DNA from: Kutzneria sp. CA-103260
GTDB taxonomy: Bacteria; Actinomycetota; Actinomycetes; Mycobacteriales; Pseudonocardiaceae
NCBI RefSeq assembly: GCF_018263855.1
Contig: NZ_CP073318.1
Span: 2,418,001 to 2,482,000 of the forward strand
Length of the DNA: 64,000 bases
Reading direction: 5' to 3'
Shown here: positions 28,881 to 36,947 of the stretch, piece by piece
How positions within the stretch are numbered: position 1 is the first letter of the stretch
Layout of the letters: every line of letters starts with the position of its first letter
The notes under the pieces: generated by a model
Told to the model about the DNA's origin: nothing
What the model saw: only the letters and a program-made list of their open reading frames with translations
Database searches by the model: none
Made by a program: the position numbers and the translations under genes

Positions 28881-31427
28881 ATGGAGTCAGACAGGCCGAC
28901 CACCCGCCGTCGGGGGGAACTGCGGATCTACCTGGGTGCGGCGCCCGGAGTCGGCAAGACGTTCGCGATGCTCGGTGAGGCGCGCAGGCGAATCGAGCGC
29001 GGCACCGACGTGGTCGTCGCGTTGGTGGAGACCCACGGCCGGGAGAAGACCGCGGAGCTGCTGGACGGCCTGGAGATCGTGCCGCGCAGGACGTTGCGCC
29101 ACCGCGGCGTCGAGTTCCAGGAGATGGACGTCGACGCGGTGCTGGCGCGCAGGCCGGAGGTCGCGCTGGTCGACGAGCTGGCGCACACCAACGTGGCCGG
29201 CTCGCGCAACGAGAAGCGCTGGCAGGACGTCGAGGAGCTGCTGGACGCGGGTGTCGACGTGCTGTCGACGGTGAACGTGCAGCACCTGGAGAGCCTCAAC
29301 GACGTCGTGGAGCGGATCACCGGGGTTCGGCAGCAGGAGACCGTTCCCGACGAGATGGTGCGCAAGGCCGAGCAGATCGAGCTGGTCGACATCACGCCGG
29401 AGGCGCTGCGCCGGCGACTCGCGCACGGCAACGTCTACAAGGCCAACAAGATCGATGCGGCGCTGGGCAACTACTTCCGGGTCGGCAACCTCACCGCGCT
29501 GCGCGAGCTGGCATTGCTGTGGGTGGCCGACCAGGTGGACGTGGCGCTGCAGCGGTACCGGTCCGAGCAGAAGATCACCGAGACCTGGGAGACTCGCGAG
29601 CGGGTGGTGGTGGCGATCACCGGCGGGCCGGAGAGCGAGACCCTGCTCCGCCGGGCGCGCCGGATCGCGACCAGGGCCGGTGCGGACCTGTTGGTGCTGC
29701 ACATTCTGCGCGGTGACGGTCTGGCCGGTGTTCCCGCGGACACGATCGCGAAGTACCGGCGGCTGGCCGAGGACGTCGGCGCGACCTTCCACACCGTGGT
29801 CGGCGACGACGTGCCGACCGCGCTGCTGGACTTCGCCCGCGGCGTCAACGCCACCCAGCTGGTGCTGGGCACCTCCCGGCGATCGAGGTTCGCCCGGCTG
29901 TTCGAGGAGGGCATCGGCGCGACTACCGTGCAGGATTCCGGGCCGATCGACGTGCACATGGTCACCCACAGCGAGACCCGCCGGGGTGCGCGGTGGCGGC
30001 CGAGCCGCAGCCCGCTGCCGAGGCCACGGCTGATGCTGGGCTGGGGACTCGCGGTCCTGCTGCCGGTGGTCGCCACCGTGGTCGGGCTGCTGCTTCGGTC
30101 GACGCTGATCCTGTCCACCAACGTGATCGACTACTTGCTGGCCACGATGCTGGTCGCGGTGGTCGGCGGGCTCGGGCCGGCCGTGTTCGCCGCGATCCTC
30201 GGCGGCCTGTTGCTGGACTACTTCTTCACCGAGCCGCTCTACACACTCAGCGTCGACGCGCAGACCAACGTGATCACCCTGGTCGCGATGACGGTGATCG
30301 GCGTGACCGTCGCCCTGGTGGTGGACAACGCGACCCGACGGGCGACCCAGGCGGCGCGGGCCCGCACCGAGGCGGCTCTGCTCGCCTCCTACACCGGCAT
30401 CGTGCTCACCAGCTCGTCCCCGTTGGTGCGGTTGCTGGAGAAGGTGCGCGAGAACTTCGGGCTCAGTTCCGTCGCGCTGTTGGAGAAACGGCACGGGGAG
30501 TGGGAGCGGGTGGCCTGCGTCGGACCGCGGCCCTGTGATGAGCCCGACGACGCCGACGCGGACATTCCAGTGACACCGGAGGTTCATCTGGCGCTGCGTG
30601 GGCGGGCTCTGCCGGCGGCGGACCGGCGCGTGCTGGAGGCGGCGGCGGGCCAGGCGCTGCTGGCACTGCGGCAGCAGCGCCTGGCGGCGCAGACCACCGA
30701 GGCGGAACGCCGCGCGAACGCCACCGAGCTGCGCACCGCGTTGCTCTCGGCGGTCGGACATGACCTGCGCACGCCACTGACCTCGATCAAGGCCGCGATC
30801 GACGGTCTGCGGGAACCGCAGCTGCAACTGTCCACCGAGGACACCGAAGAGTTGCTGGCCACTGCTGCGGAATCGACCGACCGGCTGTCGGGCCTCGTCG
30901 ACAACCTGCTCGATTCCTCGCGGCTGGCCACCGGTGCGGTGCACCCCCGACTCACGCCCGTCGGCTACGACGAGGTCGTCGCCCGCGCACTGTCCGGTCT
31001 GGATGATCGCCACCGGGTCGAGGTCGAGGTGGACGAGCAGTTGCCCCGTGTGCTCGCCGATGTCGGACTGCTGGAACGGGTGATCGCCAACGTGGTCGAC
31101 AACGCGTTGCGCCACGGCAAGGCAGTGCGGAAGAAGGGCCTGCCGGACAGCCCCGGCGAACCCGAGGTCGCGGTCCGGGCCAGCGCCGACCAGGGGCGAG
31201 TCGAACTCCGTGTCGTCGATCACGGACAGGGCTTGCCCAAGGGCGCGGCCGAGACGGCGTTCGCGCCTTTCCAACGACTCGGCGACCGGGAGACCACTAC
31301 GGGGATCGGACTCGGTCTCAGCGTCGCCAAGGGGTTCGCCGAAGCCATGGGCGGGACCGTCAGCGCCGAGGACACGCCCGGCGGTGGGCTGACCGTCGTC
31401 ATATCGTTGCCCGCCTACAGCGGCTGA
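28881..31427 (+). CDS. kdpD: KdpD-like osmosensitive K+ sensor histidine kinase
   Basis: 848 residues in the full KdpD order. The N-terminal KdpD domain has a Walker A-like GAAPGVGKT (about 19-27) and VDELAHTNVAG. A universal-stress-protein domain (about 245-370; c-di-AMP site in known homologues) follows. Then come the DUF4118 membrane block of four helices (about 385-490), a GAF-like linker, a HisKA box with phospho-acceptor His627 in VGHDLRTPL, and an ATPase domain (NVVDNALRHGK, GQGLPKG, GIGLGLSVAKG). Known homologues sense K+ limitation or turgor and phosphorylate KdpE. There is no kdpE or kdpFABC beside it; instead a Kup K+ transporter gene starts 67 nt downstream, suggesting the pair is co-transcribed. 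Confidence 0.93.
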   Translation: MESDRPTTRRRGELRIYLGAAPGVGKTFAMLGEARRRIERGTDVVVALVETHGREKTAELLDGLEIVPRRTLRHRGVEFQEMDVDAVLARRPEVALVDELAHTNVAGSRNEKRWQDVEELLDAGVDVLSTVNVQHLESLNDVVERITGVRQQETVPDEMVRKAEQIELVDITPEALRRRLAHGNVYKANKIDAALGNYFRVGNLTALRELALLWVADQVDVALQRYRSEQKITETWETRERVVVAITGGPESETLLRRARRIATRAGADLLVLHILRGDGLAGVPADTIAKYRRLAEDVGATFHTVVGDDVPTALLDFARGVNATQLVLGTSRRSRFARLFEEGIGATTVQDSGPIDVHMVTHSETRRGARWRPSRSPLPRPRLMLGWGLAVLLPVVATVVGLLLRSTLILSTNVIDYLLATMLVAVVGGLGPAVFAAILGGLLLDYFFTEPLYTLSVDAQTNVITLVAMTVIGVTVALVVDNATRRATQAARARTEAALLASYTGIVLTSSSPLVRLLEKVRENFGLSSVALLEKRHGEWERVACVGPRPCDEPDDADADIPVTPEVHLALRGRALPAADRRVLEAAAGQALLALRQQRLAAQTTEAERRANATELRTALLSAVGHDLRTPLTSIKAAIDGLREPQLQLSTEDTEELLATAAESTDRLSGLVDNLLDSSRLATGAVHPRLTPVGYDEVVARALSGLDDRHRVEVEVDEQLPRVLADVGLLERVIANVVDNALRHGKAVRKKGLPDSPGEPEVAVRASADQGRVELRVVDHGQGLPKGAAETAFAPFQRLGDRETTTGIGLGLSVAKGFAEAMGGTVSAEDTPGGGLTVVISLPAYSG

Positions 31428-31494
31428 GAGTGCGCGCCGGTATCGTCCGGCATGGCGCGCCGGACCTCCAGCGCCTTTGTGAAGGAGGGTCACG

Positions 31495-33456
31495 GTGACC
31501 AGTCAGGGCACGACAAACGCTGAATCCGCGTCAGGCTCGCCGGCGGAACACGGTCCGGGCGCACAGGGCGCGGTGCGGCCCGCGCTGGTGATCGGAGCGC
31601 TCGGCGTGGTGTTCGGCGATATCGGGACCAGCCCGATCTACACCCTGCAGACCGTCTTCAACCCCAGCGACCCCCATCCCGTCCCGATCACTTCCGACAG
31701 CGTGTTCGGCGTGGTGTCGCTCGTGTTCTGGTCGGTGATGATCATCGTCACAGTCACCTATGTGCTGCTGGCGATGCGCGCCGACAACGACGGCGAGGGC
31801 GGAATCATGGCGTTGATCACGCTGCTGCGGCGCTGGAGCGCGCAGCCTGGGCGGCGGGTCGCACTTGTGCTGGCGGCGCTGGGCATCTTCGGGGCCGCGC
31901 TGTTCTTCGGCGACAGCATGATCACCCCCGCGATCTCGGTGCTGTCCGCGGTCGAGGGACTCAAGGTCGTGGAGCCGTCGCTGGACGCGCTGGTCGTGCC
32001 GCTCACCGCGGTGATCATCGTGGGGCTGTTCCTGGTGCAGCGCCGGGGCACCGCGGCGGTGGGCCGGATGTTCGGGCCGGTGATGATCGCGTGGTTCCTG
32101 GCCATCGGCGCGTTCGGCGTGGTCGGCATCGTCGGCCACCCGGAGATCCTCAAGGCGTTGTCGCCGACCTACGCGCTGGAGTTCATGGTCGGCCATTTCG
32201 GCACCGCGTTCTTCGCCCTGGCCGGGATCGTGCTCGCGGTCACCGGCGCCGAGGCGCTGTACGCCGACATGGGGCACTTCGGCCGCCGGCCGATCACCCG
32301 CGCCTGGCTGTTCCTCGTGTTCCCCGCGTGCGTGCTGAGCTACCTGGGCCAGGGCGCCCTGATTCTCGCGGATCCGGGCAACGTCAGCAGCCCGTTCTTC
32401 CTGCTCGTGCCCGAGTGGGGGCGACTGGTGATGGTCCTGCTGGCCACGGCGGCCACGGTGATCGCCTCCCAGGCGGTGATCACCGGCGCCTACTCGGTCG
32501 CGTCCCAGGCCGCGCAGCTGGGCTACCTGCCCCGGTTGCGGGTCGCCTACACCTCAGCGTCCACGATGGGCCAGATCTACGTGCCGTGGATCAACTGGTT
32601 GTTGATGGTGTCGGTGCTGACCCTGGTGTTCGCCTTCCGTAGTTCCGAGGCGTTGGCCTTCGCCTTCGGCATGGCGGTGACCGGCACGATCACCATCACC
32701 ACACTGCTGTTCTTCTTCGTCGCCCGCTGGAAGTGGGGTGCGCCCCGATGGCTGGTCGGCCTCGGTGCGGCCGTGTTGCTGCTGGTGGACCTGCTGTTCG
32801 TCGGGGCCAACCTGACCAAGCTGATTCACGGCGCGTGGCTGCCGCTGCTGATCGGCCTCACCGCGTTCACTGTCATGACCACCTGGCAGCGCGGCCGCGA
32901 GATCGTCACCGCGGAGCGCGAACGGCGCGAGGGGTCGCTGCGCGAGTTCGTCGACAACCTGCGCCAGCGGAGACTGTCGACGCAACGGGTGCCCGGCACG
33001 GCCGTCTTCCTCAACCGCGGCACCCAGACCGCGCCGCTGGCCATGCGGGCCAACGTCGAGCACAACCACGTTCGGCATGAGCACGTGGTGATCATCGCGA
33101 TCGAGACCAAGCCCGTTCCCCGCGTCCCGGCTGCCGAGCGGACCGTGGTCGACGACCTCGGCTACGGCGATGACGGGATCACCCACGTCACCGCCCGCTT
33201 CGGATACATGGAAACACCGGACGTGCCCGGCGCGCTGAGGATGCTCGACCCGGCCGCGACCGAAGGGCAGCTGCAGCTCGACGAGGCGTCCTACTTCCTG
33301 TCCAAGATCGAACTTCAGCGTGGGCAGGCGCCGACGATGGCCGCCTGGCGCAAGCGACTGTTCATCGCCACCTCCTACATCACCGCCGACGCGGCCGAAT
33401 ACTTCGGTCTGCCACGTGACCGCACGGTCATCATGGGCTCGCACATCGAGGTGTGA
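31495..33456 (+). CDS. kup: Kup-family potassium transporter
   Basis: 653 residues. A short cytoplasmic start is followed by the Kup signature GALGVVFGDIGTSPIYTLQT and twelve predicted membrane helices to about residue 465. A C-terminal cytoplasmic domain (HEHVVIIAIETKPVPRVP and later IELQRGQAPTMAAWRKRLF) closes the protein. Kup proteins take up K+ with protons at the cell membrane. The GTG start has GAAGGAGG 6-7 nt upstream. Its position directly behind kdpD suggests expression or activity tied to that sensor (inference); Kup family members are also known c-di-AMP targets. Confidence 0.95.
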   Translation: MTSQGTTNAESASGSPAEHGPGAQGAVRPALVIGALGVVFGDIGTSPIYTLQTVFNPSDPHPVPITSDSVFGVVSLVFWSVMIIVTVTYVLLAMRADNDGEGGIMALITLLRRWSAQPGRRVALVLAALGIFGAALFFGDSMITPAISVLSAVEGLKVVEPSLDALVVPLTAVIIVGLFLVQRRGTAAVGRMFGPVMIAWFLAIGAFGVVGIVGHPEILKALSPTYALEFMVGHFGTAFFALAGIVLAVTGAEALYADMGHFGRRPITRAWLFLVFPACVLSYLGQGALILADPGNVSSPFFLLVPEWGRLVMVLLATAATVIASQAVITGAYSVASQAAQLGYLPRLRVAYTSASTMGQIYVPWINWLLMVSVLTLVFAFRSSEALAFAFGMAVTGTITITTLLFFFVARWKWGAPRWLVGLGAAVLLLVDLLFVGANLTKLIHGAWLPLLIGLTAFTVMTTWQRGREIVTAERERREGSLREFVDNLRQRRLSTQRVPGTAVFLNRGTQTAPLAMRANVEHNHVRHEHVVIIAIETKPVPRVPAAERTVVDDLGYGDDGITHVTARFGYMETPDVPGALRMLDPAATEGQLQLDEASYFLSKIELQRGQAPTMAAWRKRLFIATSYITADAAEYFGLPRDRTVIMGSHIEV

Positions 33457-33621
33457 GCGAACTGCGGTGAAGGAGCCGGTGTAGGCCCGGCGTGCAACCG
33501 GCAGGAGTTGCCCGTCATCAACGACGCAGCGCCGCCGTAGGCCGATCAACAGCGAGCTTGGCGGGTGACGTTCACTGGCACGGCGGTGGTGGCCGCCCGC
33601 GCGGTGCACTACGCAGGGATC

Positions 33622-34188
33622 ATGGCTGACTCCGACATCCTCACCGCGAAGATCAACTATGGGTTTGACCATCTCGACGTGGACGGCGACGGCCGGCTCA
33701 CCGAACACGATCACGTGTTGATGGGGCAACGGGTCGCGGCGGCGTTGGGCCATGAACCCGGGTCCGAGGCCGAGGCTGGGATCATCGCGGCGTACCTGCG
33801 GATCTGGCGGGACCTGCATCTGCCGCACATCCCGGGCGGCGGCACGGAGATTTCCAAGGAGCAGTTCCTGCGGTCGACCCTGACGCTGGCCACCGACCCG
33901 GCCGCCGCCCAAGCGACGGTCGGCGCACTGGCTGAGGCGTTCCTGGCGATCGCCGACACCGATCACGACGGCGAGGTCGACATCGCCGAGTTCCGGAACT
34001 TTGTCGCCGGCCATTTCCCGGGGCTGAGCGACGCCGAGGTCCACGACGCGTTCGCTCACCTGGACACCGACGGCGACGGTCACCTGTCCACCGAGGAATT
34101 CACGCGGGCGACCGTCGAGTACTGGTCCAGCGCCGACCCCGATGCGCCGGGCAACTGGTGGATGGGTACGCCGATCTATCTTCGGTGA
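33622..34188 (+). CDS. Calerythrin-like EF-hand calcium-binding protein
   Basis: 188 residues with three canonical EF-hand loops (DVDGDGRLTEHD about 19-30, DTDHDGEVDIAE near 112, DTDGDGHLSTEE near 146) and one degenerate second hand (PGGGTEISKEQF). This 1, 3, 4 pattern and length match calerythrin of actinomycetes, a cytoplasmic sarcoplasmic-calcium-binding-protein-like buffer or sensor. The ATG at 33622 follows GCAGGGATC; the upstream frame lacks family sequence. Confidence 0.9.
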   Translation: MADSDILTAKINYGFDHLDVDGDGRLTEHDHVLMGQRVAAALGHEPGSEAEAGIIAAYLRIWRDLHLPHIPGGGTEISKEQFLRSTLTLATDPAAAQATVGALAEAFLAIADTDHDGEVDIAEFRNFVAGHFPGLSDAEVHDAFAHLDTDGDGHLSTEEFTRATVEYWSSADPDAPGNWWMGTPIYLR

Positions 34189-34292
34189 AAGGGCCTGACG
34201 GAGACCTTGTGGGTGCCGGAAACCACGTCATGGGGACTGACCTGGTGTTTGTGGCGTGACGGGATGAGGTTGACGGGGTGGTGCCGTGGTCC

Positions 34293-34313
34293 ATGATCAC
34301 ATCTTGTGATCAT
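34293..34313. promoter_or_regulatory. Perfect 21-bp palindrome
   Basis: ATGATCACA-TCT-TGTGATCAT: two 9-bp arms with no mismatch, AT-rich against the local GC background. It lies 105 nt after the EF-hand gene stop. It is short-looped, so either a protein-binding operator or a weak hairpin; no cognate regulator is nearby. Confidence 0.45.
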
Positions 34314-34394
34314 CCGGCTTCTGTTTCCGCGGCGGCGCACCTGTCTGTGCGGGGGCAGCTGCGCAGCAGCCGTACTGCGGCGCGGTGAGCATTT

Positions 34395-34961
34395 CTATCC
34401 AGGCGTCGGGTCCATGAGGGCTGTGCGGGACTTTCCAGCGTGCTGTGCACGGTCAGCGGTCACCCTGTGCTGGGATCGCTGACCGCGGTGCTGCGCGTCG
34501 CCGTCTTGCCGCTTCGGGCGAGGGTGGGTGGCCGTGTTTCGGTCTCGCCCGGTCGACAGTGAGCTCGGCCCGTCGTCATCCGCGTCTCGTCCGGGCGCGA
34601 TGACGTCGCCGTTGCCGTGCTCACCGTGTTTGCTCGCCGGATTAATCGGTGGCGGATCGTCTGCCGCGATCGTTGTTGTGGGCATGGTCGGAATGGCCAC
34701 GTCCTGTCGCGCCCGAACCGCACCTGTGGTCGCCAGCCCGACCGGCGCTGAGGATGACAGGCTCGGCGACGTCGAGGTCCCGGGCGCTGGTGGACCGCCG
34801 GTGGGCGCAGAACAGGAGAAGCACCAGTCATCTCCTGGCGGGACGGCCGTGTATGGGGCGACGACGCCGGCAACCATCAGCGCGAGACCGCTGATTCCGG
34901 CGGTGCACGACATGACGGTCGAGCGTCTCGTGCGGTGGTTGCCGCGGTCCCGGTCAGACAT
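34395..34961 (-). CDS. Possible small secreted or membrane-anchored low-complexity protein
   Basis: 188 codons. An N-terminal hydrophobic segment (GISGLALMVAGVVAPYTAV) after a basic start looks like a signal anchor; the rest is Pro/Ser/Thr, then Asp/Arg/His-rich low complexity. GAGGA lies about 9 nt before the ATG at 34961. Third-position GC is lower than in the neighbours toward the C-terminus, and a plus-strand frame of similar length overlaps it, so it may be spurious. No family recognised. Confidence 0.3.
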   Translation of the reverse strand: MSDRDRGNHRTRRSTVMSCTAGISGLALMVAGVVAPYTAVPPGDDWCFSCSAPTGGPPAPGTSTSPSLSSSAPVGLATTGAVRARQDVAIPTMPTTTIAADDPPPINPASKHGEHGNGDVIAPGRDADDDGPSSLSTGRDRNTATHPRPKRQDGDAQHRGQRSQHRVTADRAQHAGKSRTALMDPTPG

Positions 34962-35157
34962 TCGAGTGATCCTCACATGTGCTGAAGACAGCAACGCCGA
35001 GTATACGAAGATCGACCCATGTCCGGAACCGACGCTGGTGTGAATCGCGCATTGTGACGACCGCGTGCTCCGACCGTGTCGATGTCGTCGTCACGCCACC
35101 GGAGAAGCCGGTGTGCGGCCGCCTCAGTGGTATCACGTCACATCTACATTACTGTAG

Positions 35158-35187
35158 TTGTTAGGTGAGGCTTGCCTGGGTTACGGT
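35158..35187 (+). promoter_or_regulatory. Predicted promoter of ZIP transporter gene
   Basis: TTGTTA (35158-35163) and TACGGT (35182-35187) are 18 nt apart. The DtxR-type box fills the spacer, the expected placement for repression. Confidence 0.45.
35161..35179. promoter_or_regulatory. DtxR/IdeR-type iron box
   Basis: TTAGGTGAGGCTTGCCTGG matches the actinobacterial DtxR/IdeR consensus TTAGGTTAGGCTAACCTAA at 14 of 19 positions, including the TTAGGT half and the central AGGCT. It predicts metal-dependent repression of the ZIP gene. Confidence 0.6.
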
Positions 35188-35232
35188 GTGCGCCGCTTGG
35201 GGGCACACCGTCGACCTCAGGGAGTCACATCC

Positions 35233-36045
35233 ATGTCATCCGCGCAGATCGCCCTGCTCGGTGCCATCGCTGGCTTCACCATCTACCTCGGCCTGCCGAT
35301 CGGCCGGCTGCGCGCGCCGATGCCGCGCCTGCGGGCCGGGTTGAACGCCGTCGCGATCGGCATCCTGACGTTCCTGCTCTGGGACGTGCTCACCCACGCG
35401 TGGGAGCCCATCGACGAGGCACTCGGCCACCAGGAAATCGGGTCCGCGCTGGGCAACGGCGCCGTGCTCGCGGTCTGCCTCGGCGCCGGGCTGCTCGGGC
35501 TGGTCTACTTCGACCGCTGGTCGGCCCGCCGGGCGGCCCGTCCCGGTCCCGGCGCCGCCGCCGTCAGCGAGCTCGCCGCCGGCACGTGGCGCAGCGCCTC
35601 CGGGGAACTGGCGCTGATGATCGCCGTCGGCATCGGGCTGCACAACTTCGCCGAGGGTCTGGCCATCGGCAACTCCGCCGCCCAGGGCCAGCTGGCGCTG
35701 GCGGTGCTGCTGATCATCGGGTTCGGCCTGCACAACGCCACCGAGGGCTTCGGCATCGTCGCCCCGCTCACCGGCAGCCGGCCGTCCTGGCGCTTCCTCG
35801 CGCTGCTCGGCCTGATCGGCGGCGGACCCACCTTCGTCGGCACGCTGGTCGGCCAGAGCTTCGTCAACGACACCCTGTCCATCGCGTTTCTGGGGCTGGC
35901 TGCCGGTTCGATCCTCTACGTCGTGATCGAGCTGCTCGCGGTCGCCCGCAAGGCGGCGTTGAAGGAGATCACCACCTGGGGCGTGTTCGTGGGCCTGCTG
36001 CTGGGCTTCGCGACTGACGCCATCGTCACTGCGGCTGGAGCGTGA
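35233..36045 (+). CDS. ZIP-family divalent metal transporter
   Basis: 270 residues with about eight membrane helices and the ZIP metal-site motifs HNFAEGLAIG (helix 4) and HNATEGFGI (helix 5). The central loop is short and lacks the His-rich stretch of some members. ZIP proteins move Zn, Fe or Mn into the cytoplasm. The ATG at 35233 has GGGAG 9 nt upstream; the frame extends upstream through the DtxR box, which argues against the longer start. Control by a DtxR-type box points to iron or manganese rather than zinc (inference). A terminator hairpin follows. Confidence 0.9.
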   Translation: MSSAQIALLGAIAGFTIYLGLPIGRLRAPMPRLRAGLNAVAIGILTFLLWDVLTHAWEPIDEALGHQEIGSALGNGAVLAVCLGAGLLGLVYFDRWSARRAARPGPGAAAVSELAAGTWRSASGELALMIAVGIGLHNFAEGLAIGNSAAQGQLALAVLLIIGFGLHNATEGFGIVAPLTGSRPSWRFLALLGLIGGGPTFVGTLVGQSFVNDTLSIAFLGLAAGSILYVVIELLAVARKAALKEITTWGVFVGLLLGFATDAIVTAAGA

Positions 36046-36053
36046 CTGGAGCG

Positions 36054-36091
36054 GGTGGCGTGATCCGGGTCGAGGGCCGGATCACGCCACC
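36054..36091 (+). terminator. Terminator hairpin after ZIP gene
   Basis: A perfect 15-bp stem (36054-36068 with 36077-36091) and an 8-nt loop lie 9 nt after the stop. Confidence 0.8.
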
Positions 36092-36106
36092 AGACGCGGG
36101 TCGATG

Positions 36107-36214
36107 TCAGGCGGGTTCGCGGCCGAGCAGCGTGGCGCGGCGGTAGAAGTCGCGGCGACCGTCGAAGATCGGCTTGGTGACGGCGAGCGTGTGCTCGTCG
36201 TCGCCGATCATCAT
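36107..36214 (-). pseudogene. C-terminal gene remnant, family unknown
   Basis: A minus-strand frame ending at 36107 reads like a genuine protein end (EHTLAVTKPIFDGRRDFYRR, then ATLLGREPA), but upstream it runs into the antisense of a kinase fragment. No start or family is identifiable; the rest of the gene has been lost. Confidence 0.35.
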
Positions 36215-36215
36215 C

Positions 36216-36359
36216 AAGGTCTGCGCCGATGTGACCGAGCACGTGGCGGCGATCGAGGTCAGTGACCACGGGCCCGGCTTCGATCCCGATTTCCTGCCGC
36301 GGGCGTTCGACCGGTTCACCCGTGCCGACGCCCGCGCCGGCGGCGGCATCGGGCCGGGG
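36216..36359 (+). pseudogene. Sensor histidine kinase ATPase-domain fragment
   Basis: About 48 codons show the N, G1 and F box region of a HATPase domain (HVAAIEVSDHGPGFDPDFLP, then RAFDRFTRADARAGGGIG). Everything before and after is missing: no H-box, no G2 box. The frame breaks at about 36355 into an unrelated fragment. Confidence 0.6.
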
Positions 36360-36440
36360 TTTCCACGTGGACCAGGTCTCGGTGCACGTCGGCTCAGCCA
36401 GGCTGCTCGACCACGTCACCGCCGACGTCCCGAGTGGACA
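36360..36440 (+). pseudogene. ABC-transporter ATPase N-terminal fragment
   Basis: In another frame, HVDQVSVHVGSARLLDHVTA followed by DVPSGQ resembles the first strands of an ABC ATPase (HmuV-like opening) and stops before the Walker A loop. It abuts the kinase fragment, as after a deletion. Confidence 0.4.
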
Positions 36441-36890
36441 GTGCACTGAGATCCCGCGGCCGGACCGGTCGTTCTCGGCCGAGCACAGACGTCCTTGTTC
36501 GGCACTGCAAGAAGCCGGTCGTGGGCAGGGGGAGAACAGCAGTCTCACCACCACGGTCAAACCGATCACCGCGAGTGTGCCTTGCGCTCAGTCGTGAGGA
36601 GTCGAGCAGTCCTCACCTATGTCCGGGAGCGACATGGCCACAGCCCTCGGGCAGGTTTGGCTTCTCCGGCTTGACCGTAATGGCTCCGTGACCGCGTCCC
36701 AGCTCCGTCCGGAGCGCAGGCCGAGCCCGGCCGTGCACCGTTTGTGCTGGTCTGCGCAGTGTGGTGGGGTAGTGGGCTGATAAGGGTCGTTACGCCAACT
36801 GTCCCTCGCGTCCATATCCGCACATCGACCCGGAGCGACGACGAGCACGGTCCGCGACCTGTTCGGCGAGCCGTCCTACTTTCGTAGGGA

Positions 36891-36919
36891 TTGACATCAC
36901 CCAAGTGGTCTAGTCCAAT
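36891..36919 (+). promoter_or_regulatory. Predicted chitinase promoter
   Basis: A perfect TTGACA -35 (36891-36896) and TCCAAT -10 (36914-36919) are 17 nt apart, 28 nt upstream of the chitinase ATG. Confidence 0.6.
36904..36919. promoter_or_regulatory. DasR-type (dre) operator over chitinase promoter
   Basis: AGTGGTCTAGTCCAAT matches the DasR site consensus ACTGGTCTAGACCACT at 13 of 16 positions and overlaps the spacer and -10 of the chitinase promoter. DasR is the GntR-family GlcNAc-responsive repressor of chitin genes in streptomycetes; its gene is not in this window. Confidence 0.65.
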
Positions 36920-36947
36920 CTTGTGAGGGGGCCACATGGAGGTGAGA

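Larger units (their letters stand above)
34962..35232. other. Regulatory interval upstream of ZIP transporter
   Basis: No gene. It contains the palindrome CTACATTACTGTAG (35144-35157), a DtxR-type box (35161-35179) and a promoter-like pair. Together these make a metal-controlled leader for the transporter at 35233. Confidence 0.55.
36046..36947. other. 900-bp degenerate interval
   Basis: No intact gene before the chitinase. It holds a terminator, then fragments of at least two, probably three, former genes (separate entries, 36107-36440), then about 450 bp with no recognisable coding, and the chitinase promoter at its right end. Confidence 0.6.

Noticed and set aside
28887..31493. 868-codon minus-strand frame opposite kdpD
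   Set aside because: Low-complexity His/Gln/Arg composition and no domains; the plus strand has the full KdpD order.
32554..34083. 509-codon minus-strand frame opposite kup and the EF-hand gene
   Set aside because: Compositional artefact; crosses two good genes and has no motif.
34450..34485. 9-bp inverted repeat CGGTCAGCG/CGCTGACCG as a terminator
   Set aside because: Long 18-nt loop and lies inside a doubtful coding frame; not placed after a supported gene.
34528..35043. Plus-strand 171-codon frame in the gene-poor stretch
   Set aside because: Mixed composition without motif, and it overlaps a minus-strand frame with a better start; not listed as a gene.
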